Origin: Marinilabiliaceae bacterium
Lineage (GTDB): Bacteria > Bacteroidota > Bacteroidia > Bacteroidales > Marinilabiliaceae
Direction of reading: 5' to 3'
Length of the DNA: 64,000 bases
Assembly (NCBI GenBank): GCA_016933045.1
Contig: JAFGBR010000065.1
Coordinates: 20,402-84,401, forward strand
In this document: piece by piece, positions 1 through 9,453 of the stretch
Numbering within the stretch: position 1 is the stretch's first letter
Layout of the letters: each line of letters starts with the position of its first letter
Notes under the pieces: model-generated
What the model was told of the DNA's origin: nothing
The model's input: the letters and a program-made list of their open reading frames with translations, nothing else
Database searches by the model: none
Made by a program: the position numbers and the translations under genes

Positions 1-366
1 GTTTCTATTCCAATTTCAGATTGGTGGGGTGGTTCACATAAAATAAAGGAGCACAAAATAAAAATCGATATTGCCAGAAATAGTCTCGATGAAAAGTCGG
101 AACTCCTTATACTGCAAATAAATAAATCGTTTAACGAATTAAATGAAAGTTTTGAGCAGATAAAAGTAGCTCAATCGTTGTTGGAACAAGCAACTGAGCA
201 CTTAAAGGTGGTTAATGATAATTACGAAGCAGGTATTATGTCTACTTCCGATTTATTAGAAGCTCAAGCCATGAATCAGGAAGCCGAAGCTGCTTTGGTT
301 GATGCAAAGAGTAATTACAGGATAAAACAAATACTTTACAAACATGCGGTTGCAAAGGAATTATAA
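1..366 (+). CDS. TolC-family outer membrane efflux protein, C-terminal part
   Basis: Partial gene: the frame is open from base 1 and gives about 121 residues before TAA at 364-366, so the 5' end lies outside the window. The segment begins with a VSIPISDWWGG motif, as at the start of the second half of TolC/OEP proteins. It continues as a long amphipathic helix rich in Q, N and E, and includes NYEAGIMSTSDLLEAQ, the usual turn region of OEP repeats. This family forms the trimeric outer-membrane duct of RND or MFP-dependent exporters. By inference the pump and adaptor genes lie upstream, outside the window. No terminator is seen directly after it. The family is secure, the substrate unknown. Confidence 0.88.
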   Translation, partial: VSIPISDWWGGSHKIKEHKIKIDIARNSLDEKSELLILQINKSFNELNESFEQIKVAQSLLEQATEHLKVVNDNYEAGIMSTSDLLEAQAMNQEAEAALVDAKSNYRIKQILYKHAVAKEL

Positions 367-529
367 TATAACTGTTATATATTTAAATCTGTTTTAATAA
401 AAACAAGTGGATTTACGACAGAATATTTGCTATAATGTTGAAGCTTTATTTGAATATAAGGTATTTCAAATTGGCTATTCTTATTTTTAAAATTATTTTC
501 TGTTAAAAAATAGTATTAAAGAATGAATT

Positions 530-1462
530 ATGAGTTTTACTAAAACGCGTTTACTAATATTATTTTTAATTGGAATTAATACATATATCAATGCTCAAAA
601 TACTTCACCGAATAAATTCGATAAGCAAACATTCTCGATGTACCGCGAACCATCGTATATTACTTTTGCCGGTGGTATTGGTAACATCGAAAACCTTATT
701 TTTGAAGCTAACATAATTCCGTATTACCTGCTTAGCATAAACCAGGAAAGCCGTTGGGGTATTGAACTGTCACCTCAAGTAATATTGCGAATGTATAATA
801 TATATTCGTTACCAGTACGCACTCCTTCGTTTATGCCACGTGCAACGGTTTTTTATCAATTTCGCAAAAACAAAACTAATGCTGACTATAACGATATTTT
901 CGGCTATCTTACTTTGTGTCATCATTCGAATGGACAGGAAGATTCCTTTTTTAATGCCGATAGTTCTACTGTAAATGTTAATTCGGGTAATTTTTCGACA
1001 AATATGATCGAAGGAGGTGTTTTTCTCTCGCGTCCAAACCGCTTTAACCCTTATTCAGTTCATTATCTTAAACTCTCATCTGTTTACCATTTTCAACATA
1101 TCGATGAATTAGAAAATAAAATGGGCGATTTACGATTTTTTGCCGATATTCAAACTACTGTTGACTTAACAAAAACGCTTGAGTATTTAAATATAAGGGT
1201 ATCGCATCAAAACAAGAAAAGTGCCATTTTAAATTTTTCGAGCAGAATCGGATGGATAGCAGGTCCTCTAAGTGATGCAGATAATATTGATGTTAAGCGG
1301 CTCATTTTTAAACACACAATCTCATATAAACCAACATTTATGAGCGATGTTACTTTTTTTGTCCAATATTATTATGGACAAGATTATTATAATATTTATT
1401 TTGCACGACAACTTAATGTGTTACGTTTTGGTATTACTGCAAAAGCAAGTTCGGTATTTTGA
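530..1462 (+). CDS. Outer membrane phospholipase A1 (OMPLA/PldA)-like beta-barrel protein
   Basis: A 310-residue protein with a signal peptide (residues 1-22, ending INAQ), followed by alternating aromatic/polar strands as in outer-membrane barrels. The stretch CHHSNGQ near residue 127 matches the H-x-S-N-G core of OMPLA, where His and Ser are catalytic. Asn residues follow about 20 positions later (SGNFSTN), where the third triad member sits in E. coli PldA. The C-terminal pattern QYYYGQDYYNIYF...LRFGI also resembles the last OMPLA strands. The family's known role is calcium-dependent hydrolysis of phospholipids in the outer leaflet. It is first of a tight three-gene cluster, with 9 bases to the next gene. 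Assignment rests on motif recognition, and a divergent barrel without activity remains possible. Confidence 0.72.
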   Translation: MSFTKTRLLILFLIGINTYINAQNTSPNKFDKQTFSMYREPSYITFAGGIGNIENLIFEANIIPYYLLSINQESRWGIELSPQVILRMYNIYSLPVRTPSFMPRATVFYQFRKNKTNADYNDIFGYLTLCHHSNGQEDSFFNADSSTVNVNSGNFSTNMIEGGVFLSRPNRFNPYSVHYLKLSSVYHFQHIDELENKMGDLRFFADIQTTVDLTKTLEYLNIRVSHQNKKSAILNFSSRIGWIAGPLSDADNIDVKRLIFKHTISYKPTFMSDVTFFVQYYYGQDYYNIYFARQLNVLRFGITAKASSVF

Positions 1463-1471
1463 AAAAAAATT

Positions 1472-2275
1472 ATGAATAAAATATTAATTATACAACTCAT
1501 TATTATATATTCATTACTTGTTGCATGTGAAAATATAATTGAGTATAGTCCTTATCAGGTAAAAACCAATCATCTTAAAAACGATAAAAATATAAAAATA
1601 ATTCAGCATTTATGCTCTGATAGTTTAGAATTTTTGCCTTTTAAAATTGCTTTAATTGGCGATACTCATACTTATTATGATGATTTTGATGATATGGTAA
1701 CTGTTTTGAATAAACTTGATAGTGTTGATTTTATTGTACATTTGGGCGATATTACATTAAGTGGTATAAACAGGGAATTTTTATGGTATTGTAATATTAT
1801 TGATCGTTTAAGAATTCCAATAATAACCATTGTTGGAAACCATGATTTTTTGGCTAATGGCTACCAGATGTACATCGAGTTGTTTGGTAAATCAAACTTT
1901 TCATTTGAATATAATAATTGTAATCTTGTTTTCTTTGATAATATTATTTGGGAACGAAATGGTGCTGATCCAAATTTTGAATGGTTATATAAGCAAACGG
2001 AACCCGACTCCGTTAAAAAATATACTCATCAATTTGTTTTTGCCCATATACCTCCATGGGACGAATCTTTTAGTATCGGAAATGAATATTTGTATAATAT
2101 AATGATGGAAAGTAATAATGTTTCGTTATCAATTCACGGTCATACGCATAGCTTTTTGTATGATAAGTATTATGATAATACTCCATACTTGGTTATTGGT
2201 GATGCCTCAGATAGAGAAATAGTAGTATTAAGTGTTTTGCATGATTCTATTTTGGTTAATAAGATAACTTTTTAA
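1472..2275 (+). CDS. Calcineurin-like metallophosphoesterase lipoprotein
   Basis: A 267-residue protein with a lipobox (LLVAC, Cys19), so probably a lipid-anchored periplasmic or surface protein. All metallophosphoesterase metal-ligand blocks are present in order: GDTH (about residue 63), HLGD (about 90), GNHD (about 118), a single H in FAHIPPW (about 191) and GHTH (about 224). The fold uses two metal ions to cleave phosphomonoesters or diesters; the substrate cannot be read from sequence. It sits between two barrel-like genes, starts 9 bases after the phospholipase-like gene, and its TAA overlaps the next ATG by one base. Co-translation and a shared envelope-lipid role are inferred. Confidence 0.88.
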   Translation: MNKILIIQLIIIYSLLVACENIIEYSPYQVKTNHLKNDKNIKIIQHLCSDSLEFLPFKIALIGDTHTYYDDFDDMVTVLNKLDSVDFIVHLGDITLSGINREFLWYCNIIDRLRIPIITIVGNHDFLANGYQMYIELFGKSNFSFEYNNCNLVFFDNIIWERNGADPNFEWLYKQTEPDSVKKYTHQFVFAHIPPWDESFSIGNEYLYNIMMESNNVSLSIHGHTHSFLYDKYYDNTPYLVIGDASDREIVVLSVLHDSILVNKITF

Positions 2276-2937
2276 TGATGACTCTATTTCGATTTATTGC
2301 ATGCTTTATTCTTATATTTATTTTACAATGTTTTAGAACTTCTGCAATTATTCCTAATAAGAAATCGGCTTTTTTATCTAAACTTGATCAAAAAAAACAA
2401 ATTGTTATTAATGGTGATACTGTCTTAATAAGACCTCGATGGTTTGTGCCCGATAATTATAAAATACAATATGCTGGAAATATTGGTTTTTTATCTTTAG
2501 GAGCTGGTTATCAAATAAAACAAAGATATGAGCCTACACTTTTATTAGGCTATTTAAGTCAGACATTTGGAAATAGTAGTACTGATGTTATAACAGTTTC
2601 GCTTAAAAACAGTTTCAGGTTAAATACAAAACCCCTATTCGAATGTGTAACCCTGAAAAGTGGTGTTTCAATAAATTGGGGATACACTAATAATACTTTT
2701 TCTAGTTTGCCTGAGCATTATCCTGATAAATACTATTTTCAAAACAAAATTCATTTAGCTCCATTTTGGGGAGCTGAGGTAACTATTATAGTAAAAAGTA
2801 AAAGTTTAAAAGTTGTTGGATTTTACTTTGAATTTGCTACTCTTGATGCCTATTTACTTGAATGTATAAGAACAGATTATGTTAAATTAAACGATATTTG
2901 GAATTTGGCTTTAGGAATGACTTTATACATACATTAG
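2275..2937 (+). CDS. Putative outer membrane beta-barrel protein of unknown function
   Basis: A 220-residue protein with an N-terminal hydrophobic signal segment (residues 3-25). It then shows short alternating strands rich in G, Y and F (NIGFLSLGAGYQ, PTLLLGYLSQ, LAPFWGAEVTI) and ends in LALGMTLYIH, as expected for a small barrel. I do not recognise a named family. The start ATG overlaps the stop codon of the phosphoesterase (TAATG), and a second ATG follows directly at 2278. The overlap implies translational coupling, so it probably belongs functionally with the phospholipase-like and phosphoesterase genes. An acyl-modifying lipid enzyme barrel is possible, but no catalytic motif is visible. 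Confidence 0.7.
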   Translation: MMTLFRFIACFILIFILQCFRTSAIIPNKKSAFLSKLDQKKQIVINGDTVLIRPRWFVPDNYKIQYAGNIGFLSLGAGYQIKQRYEPTLLLGYLSQTFGNSSTDVITVSLKNSFRLNTKPLFECVTLKSGVSINWGYTNNTFSSLPEHYPDKYYFQNKIHLAPFWGAEVTIIVKSKSLKVVGFYFEFATLDAYLLECIRTDYVKLNDIWNLALGMTLYIH

Positions 2938-2964
2938 TTCTAAAATAATTAAGAATGGTATTAT

Positions 2965-3015
2965 ACTTATTTTCATAAAATGAAAATATTGAATAATCGT
3001 TTTATGAAAATAAGT
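2965..3015. repeat. 16-bp inverted repeat between convergent genes
   Basis: Arms 2965-2980 (ACTTATTTTCATAAAA) and 3000-3015 are perfect reverse complements around a 19-base spacer. It lies between the convergent barrel gene and the SemiSWEET gene, so a bidirectional 3'-end hairpin is the likeliest role. The stem is almost purely AT with no clear T-tract, so termination is unproven. Confidence 0.5.
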
Positions 3016-3041
3016 AATTGAACAAATAGTAAAAAAACTGA

Positions 3042-3296
3042 TTATTTGTACTGAATTTTATAGTAAAGTATGATAAGTGCAAAGAGAAGTGTTATTCCGT
3101 TTGCTAAAATAATGGGCAGGTTACTGTGTGCGATGCCATAAATAAGCCAGCAAAATACACCAATTGAAAACGACAGGTACATTATCAGCGAAATTCCCTG
3201 TGTGTTTTTTGTGCGAATAGTCTTTACTGCCTGTGGAACAAAAGAGAGTGTTGTTAAAACAGCAGCAAGGTATCCAAAAATTTCTATTGTTTCCAT
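3042..3296 (-). CDS. SemiSWEET-type sugar transporter (PQ-loop protein)
   Basis: An 84-residue membrane protein with three predicted helices (about 4-22, 36-56 and 61-80), the single triple-helix bundle that bacterial SemiSWEETs dimerise into a sugar pore. The PQ motif (SFVPQAVKTIRTKNTQGIS, residues 18-36) is diagnostic, and the length equals the family norm. Known SemiSWEETs move mono- or disaccharides down a gradient; the substrate here is unknown. It lies 69 bases downstream of the acyl-CoA synthetase fusion on the same strand. A TACATTTG box at 3314-3321, close to the start, suggests it may have its own promoter. Confidence 0.9.
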   Translation of the reverse strand: METIEIFGYLAAVLTTLSFVPQAVKTIRTKNTQGISLIMYLSFSIGVFCWLIYGIAHSNLPIILANGITLLFALIILYYKIQYK

Positions 3297-3313
3297 TTGC
3301 TTTTTTTGTTGTG

Positions 3314-3321
3314 CAAATGTA
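3314..3321 (-). promoter_or_regulatory. Possible -7 box for the SemiSWEET gene
   Basis: On the minus strand this reads TACATTTG, a full match to the Bacteroidota -7 consensus TAnnTTTG, 17 bases upstream of the ATG. No TTG element lies at the expected distance upstream, so it is a weak candidate. Confidence 0.3.
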
Positions 3322-3365
3322 TGTGATATATTATCGTTAAAGATGTTGCAGATCTATAAAAATGG

Positions 3366-5834
3366 TTAAAATTGTTGATTAGTTAAAATTCTTTCAAATA
3401 CTATCTTCGATAATGCATCGTATGATGAGTTTTCGGGGTAAACTGCTTCTAAAAATTCAACACTTACCTTTTTAAATGGCTTTGGAAATCGCGCTCCTCG
3501 TGGCAATACGTCGTAAGCCCCTTTTATTGATACGGGAATGATGGGAATGTTTAATTCGCGACTTAGTATGGCAAATGTTTTTTTGAAATCGCCCAGGTAA
3601 CCATCTCGTGTTCGGGTTCCCTCGGGAAAGATGATTAGGTTTTTTTGTTTTTTTAAAGCTTCGCCCATTTTCTGAATGGATTGCTTTAAATCTTTGTTTA
3701 AATCCATTATTATTATGTGGTGTCGGTTGGCTAAATATTTTAACCATTTTGAACTTATATGTTTCTCTTTTGCATAAAAATAGGTGTTACGAATAGTTTT
3801 GTTTTTTAGAAATGATGCAACAAATAATCCGTCGAAAAAGCTTTGATGGTTGGGGGCAATAATACAAGGACCATCGGGGATGTTTGTTAAACCCTTACCT
3901 TTTAAATTAAATAAAATCCTGAAAATCTGTTTGAATAGTTTTACAACCAGTGTGCCGGTAAACCAGGTCTTTGGTAATTTTATGTTAATCTTCTCTTTTA
4001 AAATCTTTGTCCAGTCAAAGCTATCTGCAACCATGCGGATGCGTTTTTGTGCAACAAATTCACTCATCTCAATAATTGATGAGAATTGGGTTAGTTCTAT
4101 TGTTTCTAAATGTATTCCGAATGCTGAATCAATAAAAGCTTGTAAACCAACTTTATCCAGCGAATCAAGTCCTAAATCCATTTCAATATGATCTGTTTGC
4201 CTGACACTGCAATTTTTTTCGCGTTCGATATGATTTTTAATTAAATCATATTCGGGCAAATCAATGGGTTTAATTACTTCTTCCTTTTTTTCAACAGACC
4301 TTTTATTTCCTAACTCAGCCAGTTTGAATCGTTGTAATTTGCCTAAACGGGTTCGTGGTAATTCGTCTGTATAAACCGAAAAAAGTAATATCTTTTTATA
4401 TGGAGATACCTGTGAGTTGTACTGATTAATTACTTTCCAGCGAATGGTTTGCTCTATGTTACTTAATTTGTGGTTGTAGAAATGTTTTAAATCCGGTACA
4501 ATAACGGCTCTTAGTTGATCGCGTTCCATGTATACACCTACATCATTGATTAACTCAGATATGTTTAGTAATTTATCCTCAATCTCAACAGGATTGATGT
4601 TTTTACCGTTTGATAATACCAATATCTCTTTTTTTCGGCCGGTGATGTATAAAAACCCTTTTTTATCAATATATCCTAAATCACCTGTATGTAGCCAGCC
4701 ATTTCGAATTATTTTGGCAGTTTCGTCGGGGCGGCCAAAGTATCCTTGCATAACGTTTGGTCCTTGAACTGTTATTTCTCCATTCGTAATTGCAATTTTA
4801 CAGCCGGGTAACGCAAGTCCGGGACTACCAATCTTTATTCTATCAGGACGGGTGAAGGTGATCATTGGGGCTGTCTCTGTCATTCCATAACCTTCTAAAA
4901 GATCAAATCCCAACGTTGAAAAATCGTCCCATATATTTTTATCTATTGCAGCTCCACCACTAACAAAGTATTTTATTGATCCGCCAAATTTTTCATGAAC
5001 AGTTTTGAATATAATTTTTGAAACTGTTTTTGACTTTAATCCTTTTGCTATTTTGAATAATATTTTGGCTATTGAACTGGCATTTATTTTATCTGTTATG
5101 CCCTTATGAATAGCTGAATAGAAACGTGGGACTCCTATTATTAAAGTTACCTTATTTGTTTGAAGTGTATTGATAACATCATCGGAAACAAGTGATGGAG
5201 ATATTGCAATTTTTGCTCCAACATACAATGGGGCAACGAGTGTTCCAAGCAATGGGAAAATATGATGTAATGGTAAAAGCATCAGTACTACTTCCTTGTC
5301 ATTAAATATTGGCAATTGGTTTGAAACTGCGTTTATATTTGCCTTAAGGTTGCCGAATGAAAGCATAACTCCTTTGGGCTTGCCGGTTGTTCCTGATGTG
5401 TATATAATTACAGCGGTATCATTATCGTTAAATTTAATTTCATTCCACAGTGGAGCATTGACTACTGGTAATTCAGCAATTTCTTCAAGTATTATTATTT
5501 TGGTTGTTATTCCTGATTTCTCGATTGCTAGTCGTAGGTCATTCTCTTTGTTTTTTGAAACAAAGCATATATCCGGAAAGCAATCGTTTAATATGAATGA
5601 GACATCATCAATAGATGCAAGATAATCGATGGGTACAACGGTGTTATTAATGTACCATCCTGCATAAAATGCATAAATCCATTCCGGCCGGTTTTCTGAA
5701 TAAATAGCAATACGATTTACTTGTTTCGTACTTATTAATTGTTGAAACTGTAAAATATTGTTTTTTAATTCGAAATAACTTATTGTCCTGTCTTTTGTGA
5801 CAAGAGCCACTTCCTTATGTTTGTTTGCTATCAT
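3366..5834 (-). CDS. Acyl-CoA/acyl-ACP synthetase - acyl carrier protein - PlsC acyltransferase fusion
   Basis: About 822 residues in three modules. (1) An AMP-forming adenylation domain, about residues 1-510: TSGTTGKPKG phosphate loop, GYGMTE, HTGDLGY, GRKKEILVLSNGKNI, and a C-terminal GKLQR with the late catalytic Lys. (2) A carrier domain, about 530-605, with GLDSLDKVG; Ser558 is the expected phosphopantetheine site. (3) A PlsC/LPLAT domain, about 630-822, with NHQSFFD (NHx4D) and FPEGTR. Such fusions activate a fatty acid, hold it on the carrier and pass it to a lysophospholipid or glycerol phosphate. The start is placed at ATG 5834, giving MIANKHKE; an in-frame ATG at 5873 would add 13 hydrophobic residues. 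It lies upstream of SemiSWEET on the same strand. Lysophospholipid re-acylation is inferred. Confidence 0.88.
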   Translation of the reverse strand: MIANKHKEVALVTKDRTISYFELKNNILQFQQLISTKQVNRIAIYSENRPEWIYAFYAGWYINNTVVPIDYLASIDDVSFILNDCFPDICFVSKNKENDLRLAIEKSGITTKIIILEEIAELPVVNAPLWNEIKFNDNDTAVIIYTSGTTGKPKGVMLSFGNLKANINAVSNQLPIFNDKEVVLMLLPLHHIFPLLGTLVAPLYVGAKIAISPSLVSDDVINTLQTNKVTLIIGVPRFYSAIHKGITDKINASSIAKILFKIAKGLKSKTVSKIIFKTVHEKFGGSIKYFVSGGAAIDKNIWDDFSTLGFDLLEGYGMTETAPMITFTRPDRIKIGSPGLALPGCKIAITNGEITVQGPNVMQGYFGRPDETAKIIRNGWLHTGDLGYIDKKGFLYITGRKKEILVLSNGKNINPVEIEDKLLNISELINDVGVYMERDQLRAVIVPDLKHFYNHKLSNIEQTIRWKVINQYNSQVSPYKKILLFSVYTDELPRTRLGKLQRFKLAELGNKRSVEKKEEVIKPIDLPEYDLIKNHIEREKNCSVRQTDHIEMDLGLDSLDKVGLQAFIDSAFGIHLETIELTQFSSIIEMSEFVAQKRIRMVADSFDWTKILKEKINIKLPKTWFTGTLVVKLFKQIFRILFNLKGKGLTNIPDGPCIIAPNHQSFFDGLFVASFLKNKTIRNTYFYAKEKHISSKWLKYLANRHHIIIMDLNKDLKQSIQKMGEALKKQKNLIIFPEGTRTRDGYLGDFKKTFAILSRELNIPIIPVSIKGAYDVLPRGARFPKPFKKVSVEFLEAVYPENSSYDALSKIVFERILTNQQF

Positions 5835-6266
5835 CAACACAACTAAAATTAATAACCCTTCACTTGAAAACAAATTAGGAACCTATAATTTTTAATACAA
5901 AGTTACAATTGTATTTTAATGTAATTTATTAATAAGGATTAAATATTGTATTTATTAATGTACTAAGTATTGCTTTTTATGTGTTTAATTGTTTTCTTGA
6001 ACAATAAAATCAAAATAAAATAAAAAATGTTACTGTATTTTTAATATCCGTTTTTATGGCTTCATTACAGGGACAAACAGATGTGAGTTGGTTTGAGGTG
6101 ATGGATTATTTTTGATGATGGTTTTTTGAAATTATATGAAATGGAAATGAGCTATGTCGACCTAAAATTTATTGGTAGATAAAGCCAAAATGTTAACACT
6201 AGTGGTTTCATAAATGGCTGTTTTAACTTTAAATTATTATAACTTATAAAAATAAATTTTATACAC
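5835..6266. other. Divergent intergenic region, no gene seen
   Basis: 432 bases between the synthetase fusion and bacterioferritin. On the minus strand TAACTTTG at 5898-5905 fits the TAnnTTTG box, although no partner TTG is at the right distance. On the plus strand TATTTTTG at 6107-6114 has a TTG 16 bases upstream, but it lies 150 bases before the bacterioferritin ATG. No convincing ORF, RNA or repeat was found. Confidence 0.5.
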
Positions 6267-6764
6267 ATGAAACAAAAAAGTATTGAATTATTAAACAAAG
6301 CAATTGCAGATGAATTATCGGCAGTACATCAGTATATGTATTTTCATTTTCATTGCGATGACCAGGGGTATGATTTATTGGCTGCTTTGTTTAAACGAAC
6401 AGCAATTGATGAAATGATGCACATTGAGCAACTTGCCGAACGTATTTTGTTTTTAAAAGGTGAAGTGGAGATGGAGGCATCGCAGAAAGTAAAAAAAATT
6501 TATGATGTGAAAGAAATGCTCAAAATGGCTTGTGATATGGAAGAAGCCAGTGCTAGAGATTATAACCTTTGGGCAAATGAGTGTTCTGCAAATGCCGATT
6601 CAGTTTCGAAGAAACTGTTCGAAGCATTGGTTGAAGATGAAGAACGACACTATAACCAGTATGATGATGAAATGGAAAATATGAAGAAATTCGGCGATAA
6701 TTATTTGGCGTTGCAATCTATTGAGCGAAGCAAAAATGTTGCTGCTGGAAGACCGACCGAGTAA
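6267..6764 (+). CDS. bfr: Bacterioferritin
   Basis: A 165-residue four-helix ferritin-like protein. The complete dinuclear ferroxidase set is in the bacterioferritin spacing: Glu16, Glu49, His52, Glu92, Glu125 and His128, each two lower than the E. coli Bfr numbering. Met50 falls at the position of the inter-subunit heme ligand (E. coli Met52), so heme binding is plausible. Bacterioferritins form 24-subunit cytosolic shells that oxidise Fe2+ with peroxide or oxygen and store it as a mineral. The gene stands alone, read divergently from the synthetase fusion, and ends at a hairpin terminator (6791-6834). No bacterioferritin-associated ferredoxin is adjacent. A Dps-like or DNA-protective role is less likely given the Met50 and length. 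Confidence 0.92.
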   Translation: MKQKSIELLNKAIADELSAVHQYMYFHFHCDDQGYDLLAALFKRTAIDEMMHIEQLAERILFLKGEVEMEASQKVKKIYDVKEMLKMACDMEEASARDYNLWANECSANADSVSKKLFEALVEDEERHYNQYDDEMENMKKFGDNYLALQSIERSKNVAAGRPTE

Positions 6765-6790
6765 GCGAGCTTATTGTTTTTATATTATTA

Positions 6791-6834
6791 GGGCATTGAA
6801 AAAATATTGTTTAGTAGTTTTTTCAATGCCCTTT
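6791..6834 (+). terminator. Intrinsic terminator after bacterioferritin
   Basis: A 14-bp perfect stem (GGGCATTGAAAAAA at 6791-6804 with its complement at 6818-6831), a 13-base loop and a short T run. It sits between convergent genes and may also end GH95 transcription from the other side. Confidence 0.85.
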
Positions 6835-6842
6835 GTCTGTTA

Positions 6843-9326
6843 TTACTGGTTTACTTGTTTAAATGAGTAAATTTCTCCTTTTTTTGTGTCAAAATCGTAC
6901 AACGTGGTTTGTGGTATTTCAAGTTCTTCAAAGTTTGCTTTTTCATTTTTCAAAGGTTTTTTTATTTGTTTTGTATTAAAAAAAGGATTGGGGTTTGGTG
7001 TGTTGTCAGTTACTTTTATAAGTTTTGCGTTTCCTTGTAAATAGTAAGTAATTCTTATTCTACAATTACCACCAATTAAAGAGTTGATAACAAGATTTTT
7101 GATTTGATGATTTTCCCAAACCATGTCAATGGTAAATCCACCACGAGCTCTTAATCCTTTAATCGATCCGTTTTTCCACTCATTGGGCAGAGCTGGCAGT
7201 AAATATATATAACCATCGTGCGATTGCATGAGCATTTCGGCAATACCCGATGTACAACCAAAATTACCATCTATTTGAAATGGCGGATGTGCGTCGAAAA
7301 GGTTAGGATAGGTTCCTCCATTTTGACCTTTTTTCTCTTCGGGGGCCGGTGTTAATTGATCTTTTATAAGTTTAAAAGCTTTGTTGCCGTTGAGTAACCG
7401 AGCCCATAAATTAACTTTCCACCCCATGGACCATCCGGTAGATTTATCGCCACGGTATACTAATGATTTTTTTGCTGCCTGAAATAAATTGGGATGTGAA
7501 AATGGCGATATCTGGTTGCTTGGGTATAAGCCATATAAGTGAGAAACATGACGGTGATGGTCGTTTGTTCTGTCCCAGTCGAATAACCACTCTTGAAGCT
7601 GGCTGTGTTGTCCAATTTGCATCGGGGGCAATTGTTCAATAATAGTTTTTACAGAGTCGGCAAATGAAGAATCGGTGTTTAACATTTTTGATGCTTCTAT
7701 CAGGTTTGTAAATACATCGAAAACCAATTGGTTGTCCATGGTGTTACCGGCCGCCATAGATGCTCCTTTTGGGTGTCGGTTTTCGGGCGACATGCAGGGG
7801 GCTACAACCATCCAGTTATTTGTTGGTTCTTTTTGGAGGGTTTCTAAATAAAATTGAGCACACCCTTTTAGTATTGGATAAACGTGGTTTAAAAATATGG
7901 TGTCGCCATTATACAAATAGTGTTGCCATAGATGTTGGCTTAGCCAGGCTCCACCCATAGGCCACATGCCGTAAAAAGCACCATCAACAGGACCTGTTAT
8001 TCGCCACAAATCGGTGTTGTGGTGCATTGCCCATCCTTTTACTCCATACATTTGTTGAGCTGTTTGTTGTCCTACTATCGATAAGTCGCTTAGCATTGAA
8101 AATAATGGTTCGTGCATTTCCGGCAGGTTGGTTACTTCGGCCGGCCAGTAATTCATTTCAGTATTTATATTTACTGTGTATTTACTGTCCCATGGTGGGT
8201 TTAATTTATCATTCCAGATGCCCTGAAGGTTTGCTGGTTGGGTTCCGGGGCGCGATGATGAAATGAGAAGATAACGCCCAAATTGAAAATATAACGATAC
8301 CAGTTGAGGATCGTAACCGCTGTTAAAATCTATTATTCTTTTATCGGTAGGGTTTTTTATAGAATCAGTTAATCCTAAATTGAGATCAACACGGTTGAAA
8401 TATTTTTGATAATCGTTAATGTGATCACTCTTTATGGTGTTGTACGTTTTTTTTAGTGCATTGCTTAAGTATGTTTCTGAAACGTCTCTTTCATTAGCAC
8501 TTAAATCATTGTACTTTTTAAAATTTGTTCCTATTGAAATATAAATAACTACTTCATCGGCATTATTAATAGTAAGTGTATTACCGTTTTGAGCAATTAT
8601 ACCACCAGTTATTTTGGGGTTAACAATGGTATGAAATTTAATTTCCCCTTTTTTGTTATCAACGTTTTCGCTATTTCCAGTTAAAATTAATTGATTGTTT
8701 TCGGTTTTAATATCAAAAACGCTGTGTGGCGATCTGGCTTCAATTGAACAATTTATCATTCTTTTTTTTGACGATGTTAAATGAATCATCATAACCTGAT
8801 CGATGGCCGAAATAAAATATTCGCGTTTGAATACTGTTCCATTTATTTCGTATGTTGTGGTACTAAGGGCGTTTTTTATGTCCAGTTCACGATAATAGTT
8901 TTGATAGTTTTCATGACCCGGAAAGTGAAGATATATATCGCCTAGTGTTTGGTATGGCATTCCATAATTGTTCCATTCGGGTGCATGGCGAGGCACTTTT
9001 GTCATAGTAAGGTCTTCGGCTTCTTTATATCTGCCTTCAAATATTAGTCTTCGTACTTCGGGTAATATTTCTTTAAAACCTTTTGGAAGGTTATTGCCGG
9101 GTTCTCCTGCCCAAACTGTTTCTTCGTTTATTTGCAGTTGTTCGGTCTCGGGTAATCCGAAAACCATTGCACCCATTCTACCATTACCGAGGGGTAAGGC
9201 TTCTTCCCAAACTTTTGCCGGTTTGTTATACCATAGTTTCATTAAATTTGGTTTTTCTACCTTACTGTTACAAGCTGTTGACATTAGTAAAACAATACTT
9301 GTAATACATAAACAAATCTTTTTCAT
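6843..9326 (-). CDS. Glycoside hydrolase family 95 alpha-L-fucosidase lipoprotein
   Basis: An 827-residue protein with a lipobox (LLMSTAC, Cys19) and the GH95 N-terminal signature [14 protein letters not shown]. Catalytic positions fit the Bifidobacterium AfcA model: Asn386 and Asn388 (NINTEMNYW) to activate water, Glu515 (SPENRHP) as general acid, and Asp686 (QIDGNFG) near the C-terminal half. The length agrees with the family. GH95 enzymes are inverting exo-hydrolases that remove alpha-1,2-L-fucose from glycans; some members act on alpha-L-galactosides, which cannot be excluded. It would be anchored to the cell envelope by lipid. No SusC/SusD pair or regulator is adjacent, so it is not in a recognisable polysaccharide utilisation locus within the window. 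Confidence 0.92.
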   Translation of the reverse strand: MKKICLCITSIVLLMSTACNSKVEKPNLMKLWYNKPAKVWEEALPLGNGRMGAMVFGLPETEQLQINEETVWAGEPGNNLPKGFKEILPEVRRLIFEGRYKEAEDLTMTKVPRHAPEWNNYGMPYQTLGDIYLHFPGHENYQNYYRELDIKNALSTTTYEINGTVFKREYFISAIDQVMMIHLTSSKKRMINCSIEARSPHSVFDIKTENNQLILTGNSENVDNKKGEIKFHTIVNPKITGGIIAQNGNTLTINNADEVVIYISIGTNFKKYNDLSANERDVSETYLSNALKKTYNTIKSDHINDYQKYFNRVDLNLGLTDSIKNPTDKRIIDFNSGYDPQLVSLYFQFGRYLLISSSRPGTQPANLQGIWNDKLNPPWDSKYTVNINTEMNYWPAEVTNLPEMHEPLFSMLSDLSIVGQQTAQQMYGVKGWAMHHNTDLWRITGPVDGAFYGMWPMGGAWLSQHLWQHYLYNGDTIFLNHVYPILKGCAQFYLETLQKEPTNNWMVVAPCMSPENRHPKGASMAAGNTMDNQLVFDVFTNLIEASKMLNTDSSFADSVKTIIEQLPPMQIGQHSQLQEWLFDWDRTNDHHRHVSHLYGLYPSNQISPFSHPNLFQAAKKSLVYRGDKSTGWSMGWKVNLWARLLNGNKAFKLIKDQLTPAPEEKKGQNGGTYPNLFDAHPPFQIDGNFGCTSGIAEMLMQSHDGYIYLLPALPNEWKNGSIKGLRARGGFTIDMVWENHQIKNLVINSLIGGNCRIRITYYLQGNAKLIKVTDNTPNPNPFFNTKQIKKPLKNEKANFEELEIPQTTLYDFDTKKGEIYSFKQVNQ

Positions 9327-9453
9327 TTTATAGTTGCTTTCAGTTTAATTGACGTATTAAATGTATTTTATTCATTAAGATTTTGTGAAAAGATATTAAA
9401 AAATGTGGTAAATTTATTTTTATATCCTTATGGCTTTGAGTTTTTTGAATAAA

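Noticed and set aside
2965..3015. Invertible promoter flanked by inverted repeats
   Set aside because: Spacer is only 19 bases, lies between convergent gene ends and holds no promoter; a 3'-end hairpin is more likely.
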